Positions 5,568 to 6,644 of a stretch of DNA of 6,644 bases are shown here, one piece after another (the first letter of the stretch is position 1; each line of letters starts with the position of its first letter). This DNA is from CAZNKU01 sp045541135. GTDB lineage: Bacteria > Bacillota > Clostridia > Monoglobales > Firm-18. The position numbers and the translations under genes are program-made. The stretch covers positions 1 to 6,644 of the forward strand of contig JAZQIO010000010.1 of NCBI GenBank assembly GCA_045541135.1. Reading direction: 5' to 3'. The notes beneath the pieces were generated by a model that was not told where the DNA came from, did not search any database, and saw nothing but the letters and a program-made list of their open reading frames with translations.

Positions 5568-6158
5568 TTATCTGTTTATATCAACTGTCAAATTACCTAT
5601 AAACTCATAAAGTTCTTTCCAGTTATAAACTATTTCAAGTCCGTCAGTATTAACCTGATGAGTATATTTTGTACCCATAACACAGCTGTTTACCCCGCCT
5701 TCTTTAAGCAGGCGGCAATTTATCACGCTGTCATCAAACATAATGTCCACATTATTGTCCTTACATTCTTTTGTTTTATTAACGCTTTCTGTAAGAACCA
5801 ATTTTGTGTATGGAATTTTCTTTTCACAAAGCCATTTTTCTGTAACTTCTCTGGGTTGTGTATAATGAGGATAAACCCGATGGGATATGAGGTAAAGTTC
5901 GTGACCGTCATTCATAAGCTTCGTCATATACTCCAAAGCTCCTTCACGCACCTCCAAAGTTTTTGCAAACTCTTCCATATTTTCCTCAAAAAAACTCTCT
6001 ACCTCATCATAACTCCAGTCATAAAATCGTGGTATCCAGTCTGCATCCATATTAATCATACCACGATTACGTTTTCTTTTATCCTCTAAGGCACATTCGT
6101 ATTCTACTTTTTTATCAAAATCAGATACTACATTATCTATGTCAAGTCCAATTTTCAT
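5568..6158 (-). CDS. HAD-superfamily 5'-nucleotidase, NT5C type (196 aa)
   Basis: This is a predicted cytoplasmic phosphatase related to 5'(3')-deoxyribonucleotidases, removing phosphate from (deoxy)nucleoside monophosphates. Numbered from the chosen start, HAD motif I is GLDIDNVVSDF (4-14) with nucleophile D6 and acid/base D8. Motif II is LYLISHR (88-94) with S92. KTKECK (128-133) supplies the motif III lysine region, and DIMFDDS (138-144) is motif IV with D142 and D143 for Mg2+. A helical cap insert (about 17-75) contains DWIPRFYDWSYDEVE. All catalytic residues are present. ATG 6158 follows AAAGGGAG by 7 nt. An in-frame ATG at 6188 would add 10 residues but lies across the likely -10 box and has no ribosome site. 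The gene appears to be transcribed alone and converges on the dehydratase gene. The family is known in Bacillus as YqfW-like; the true substrate is not established by sequence. Confidence 0.82.
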   Translation of the reverse strand: MKIGLDIDNVVSDFDKKVEYECALEDKRKRNRGMINMDADWIPRFYDWSYDEVESFFEENMEEFAKTLEVREGALEYMTKLMNDGHELYLISHRVYPHYTQPREVTEKWLCEKKIPYTKLVLTESVNKTKECKDNNVDIMFDDSVINCRLLKEGGVNSCVMGTKYTHQVNTDGLEIVYNWKELYEFIGNLTVDINR

Positions 6159-6165
6159 GTAATCA

Positions 6166-6173
6166 CTCCCTTT
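6166..6173 (-). promoter_or_regulatory. Ribosome binding site AAAGGGAG that decides the nucleotidase start
   Basis: AAAGGGAG on the minus strand lies 7 nt before ATG 6158 and has good complementarity to the 16S rRNA end. It lies inside the longer reading frame beginning at ATG 6188, so the shorter product starting MKIGLDID is preferred. That residue placement also matches the usual HAD pattern, in which motif I begins within a few residues of the N-terminus. Confidence 0.7.
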
Positions 6174-6178
6174 ATTAC

Positions 6179-6207
6179 ATTTTAACATATTGACTACAAC
6201 ATAACAA
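6179..6207 (-). promoter_or_regulatory. Candidate promoter of the nucleotidase gene
   Basis: On the minus strand TTGTTA (6207-6202, 4 of 6 matches) is followed after 17 nt by TAAAAT (6184-6179, 5 of 6 matches). TG lies one base before the -10, giving an extended -10. Transcription would start near 6172, within a base or two of the ribosome binding site, so the leader would be very short (about 14 nt). That is workable but tight. It also excludes ATG 6188 as the start. Confidence 0.45.
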
Positions 6208-6263
6208 GTCCCAATTCCACTAAAAAACAGACCAAAATTACAGTTTTACAACCTAAGAAATGA

Positions 6264-6296
6264 CGAAAAAACTTTTACATTTTAGTTTACACTGTT
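6264..6296 (-). terminator. Weak hairpin downstream of the SLH-protein gene
   Basis: Just after the TAA stop, the minus strand reads AAACT, a 10-nt AT-rich loop, AGTTT and then further T residues. This is a short stem followed by a T-run. The stem has only one G-C pair, so it is a poor terminator by itself. It is recorded because nothing stronger is visible in the roughly 100 nt before the nucleotidase gene on the same strand, and read-through is possible. Confidence 0.2.
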
Positions 6297-6644
6297 ACTT
6301 ATTAACAATGTTTTGCAGACGTGCTAAAACCATAAATGCCTGTTCTCTTAACGCAGTGTTTTTTGGTGCAAATGTACCATCATCCATACCATTTACTATA
6401 CCTGAAGAATAAGCTTTGTTTACATATTCCAAAGCCCATGGACTTATAGAATCTGCATCTTTAAATCCGGTTTTTTTCAGTTCAAATTCAGTTTCTGTTG
6501 CACATACAATTATTTTGCACATTTCTTCCCTTGTAATAGTATCATTTGGACGGAACATACCATCTGAACCATTTACAAGACCTTCGGTATATGCAGTTGC
6601 AACATAAGGTGCGTACCAGTCATCACTGTCGATATCCAAAAAAG
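6295..6644 (-). CDS. SLH-domain cell-surface protein, C-terminal fragment (runs off the right edge)
   Basis: The visible 115 or so residues are two S-layer homology repeats. The first begins at the window edge, FLDIDSDDWYAPYV, and continues through GLVNGSDGMFRPND to TITREEMCKII. The second runs from GFKDADSISPWALEYV through GIVNGMDDGTFAPKN to ALREQAFMVLARL. The pattern F-x-D-(8)-W-(3)-V-(2)-A-(3)-G-(2)-G followed by F-x-P-x-x is the SLH hallmark. SLH repeats hold exported proteins to pyruvylated secondary cell-wall polymers, so the full protein should be secreted and attached to the wall, with the repeats at its C-terminus. The TRAE-type binding motif is TREE in repeat 1 but LREQ in repeat 2, so the second may bind poorly. 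There is no true start here: a TTG at 6639 is internal. The effector part lies outside the window, so its function is unknown. Confidence 0.85.
   Translation of the reverse strand, partial: FLDIDSDDWYAPYVATAYTEGLVNGSDGMFRPNDTITREEMCKIIVCATETEFELKKTGFKDADSISPWALEYVNKAYSSGIVNGMDDGTFAPKNTALREQAFMVLARLQNIVNK

Noticed and set aside
5658..6089. 143-codon plus-strand reading frame opposite the nucleotidase gene
   Set aside because: The translation is a low-complexity hydrophobic/aromatic mix expected from the complement of an AT-rich gene, and the minus strand carries all HAD motifs.
6159..6188. Longer N-terminus of the nucleotidase (ATG at 6188, 10 extra residues)
   Set aside because: The extension spans the ribosome binding site of ATG 6158 and the likely -10 box. 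HAD motif I normally begins within the first few residues, as it does from 6158.

Overview
The window looks like chromosomal DNA from a Gram-positive anaerobe of the Clostridia type (Bacillota). The grounds are AT-rich sequence with A/T-ending codons, strong AGGAG/GGAGG ribosome binding sites, consensus sigma-A promoters, an oxygen-sensitive iron-sulfur L-serine dehydratase, a Clostridia-type NT5C nucleotidase and an S-layer homology (SLH) protein. No rRNA, tRNA, CRISPR array, insertion sequence or phage gene was seen. Species cannot be named from this sequence.

Left part (1-2966, minus strand): a tightly packed operon read leftwards. Its order is a TIM-barrel sugar isomerase/epimerase-like protein, then two complete Gfo/Idh/MocA NAD(P)-dependent oxidoreductases, then the first 36 codons of a third such enzyme that leaves the window. 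Spacings are 5 nt, a 1-nt TAATG overlap and 6 nt. Dehydrogenases of this family paired with a metal-dependent isomerase/lyase are typical of catabolism of sugars, inositols or glycosides through keto intermediates. The substrate cannot be read from the sequence.

Control region (2967-3099) and regulator (3100-3996, plus strand): an AraC-family regulator with an N-terminal cupin sensor is divergent from the operon. It has a near-perfect TTGACA-16-TATAAT promoter. The gap also holds a perfect 16-bp interrupted palindrome and an 8-bp inverted repeat that straddles the regulator's promoter and touches the operon's ribosome binding site. The simplest reading is that the regulator senses a sugar-like ligand and controls the operon. 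The regulator ends in a strong hairpin terminator that contains its stop codon.

Middle-right (4106-5536, plus strand): a single-chain L-serine dehydratase carrying an extra XRE/Cro-type helix-turn-helix domain at its N-terminus. This fusion is the most unusual item in the window. It has its own promoter. It also lacks the C-terminal cysteine found in E. coli SdaA-type enzymes.

Right part (minus strand): an NT5C-type HAD nucleotidase (5568-6158) convergent with the dehydratase gene, then the C-terminal end of a protein with two SLH repeats (6295 to the window edge). The right-hand genes have no obvious functional link to the sugar operon.
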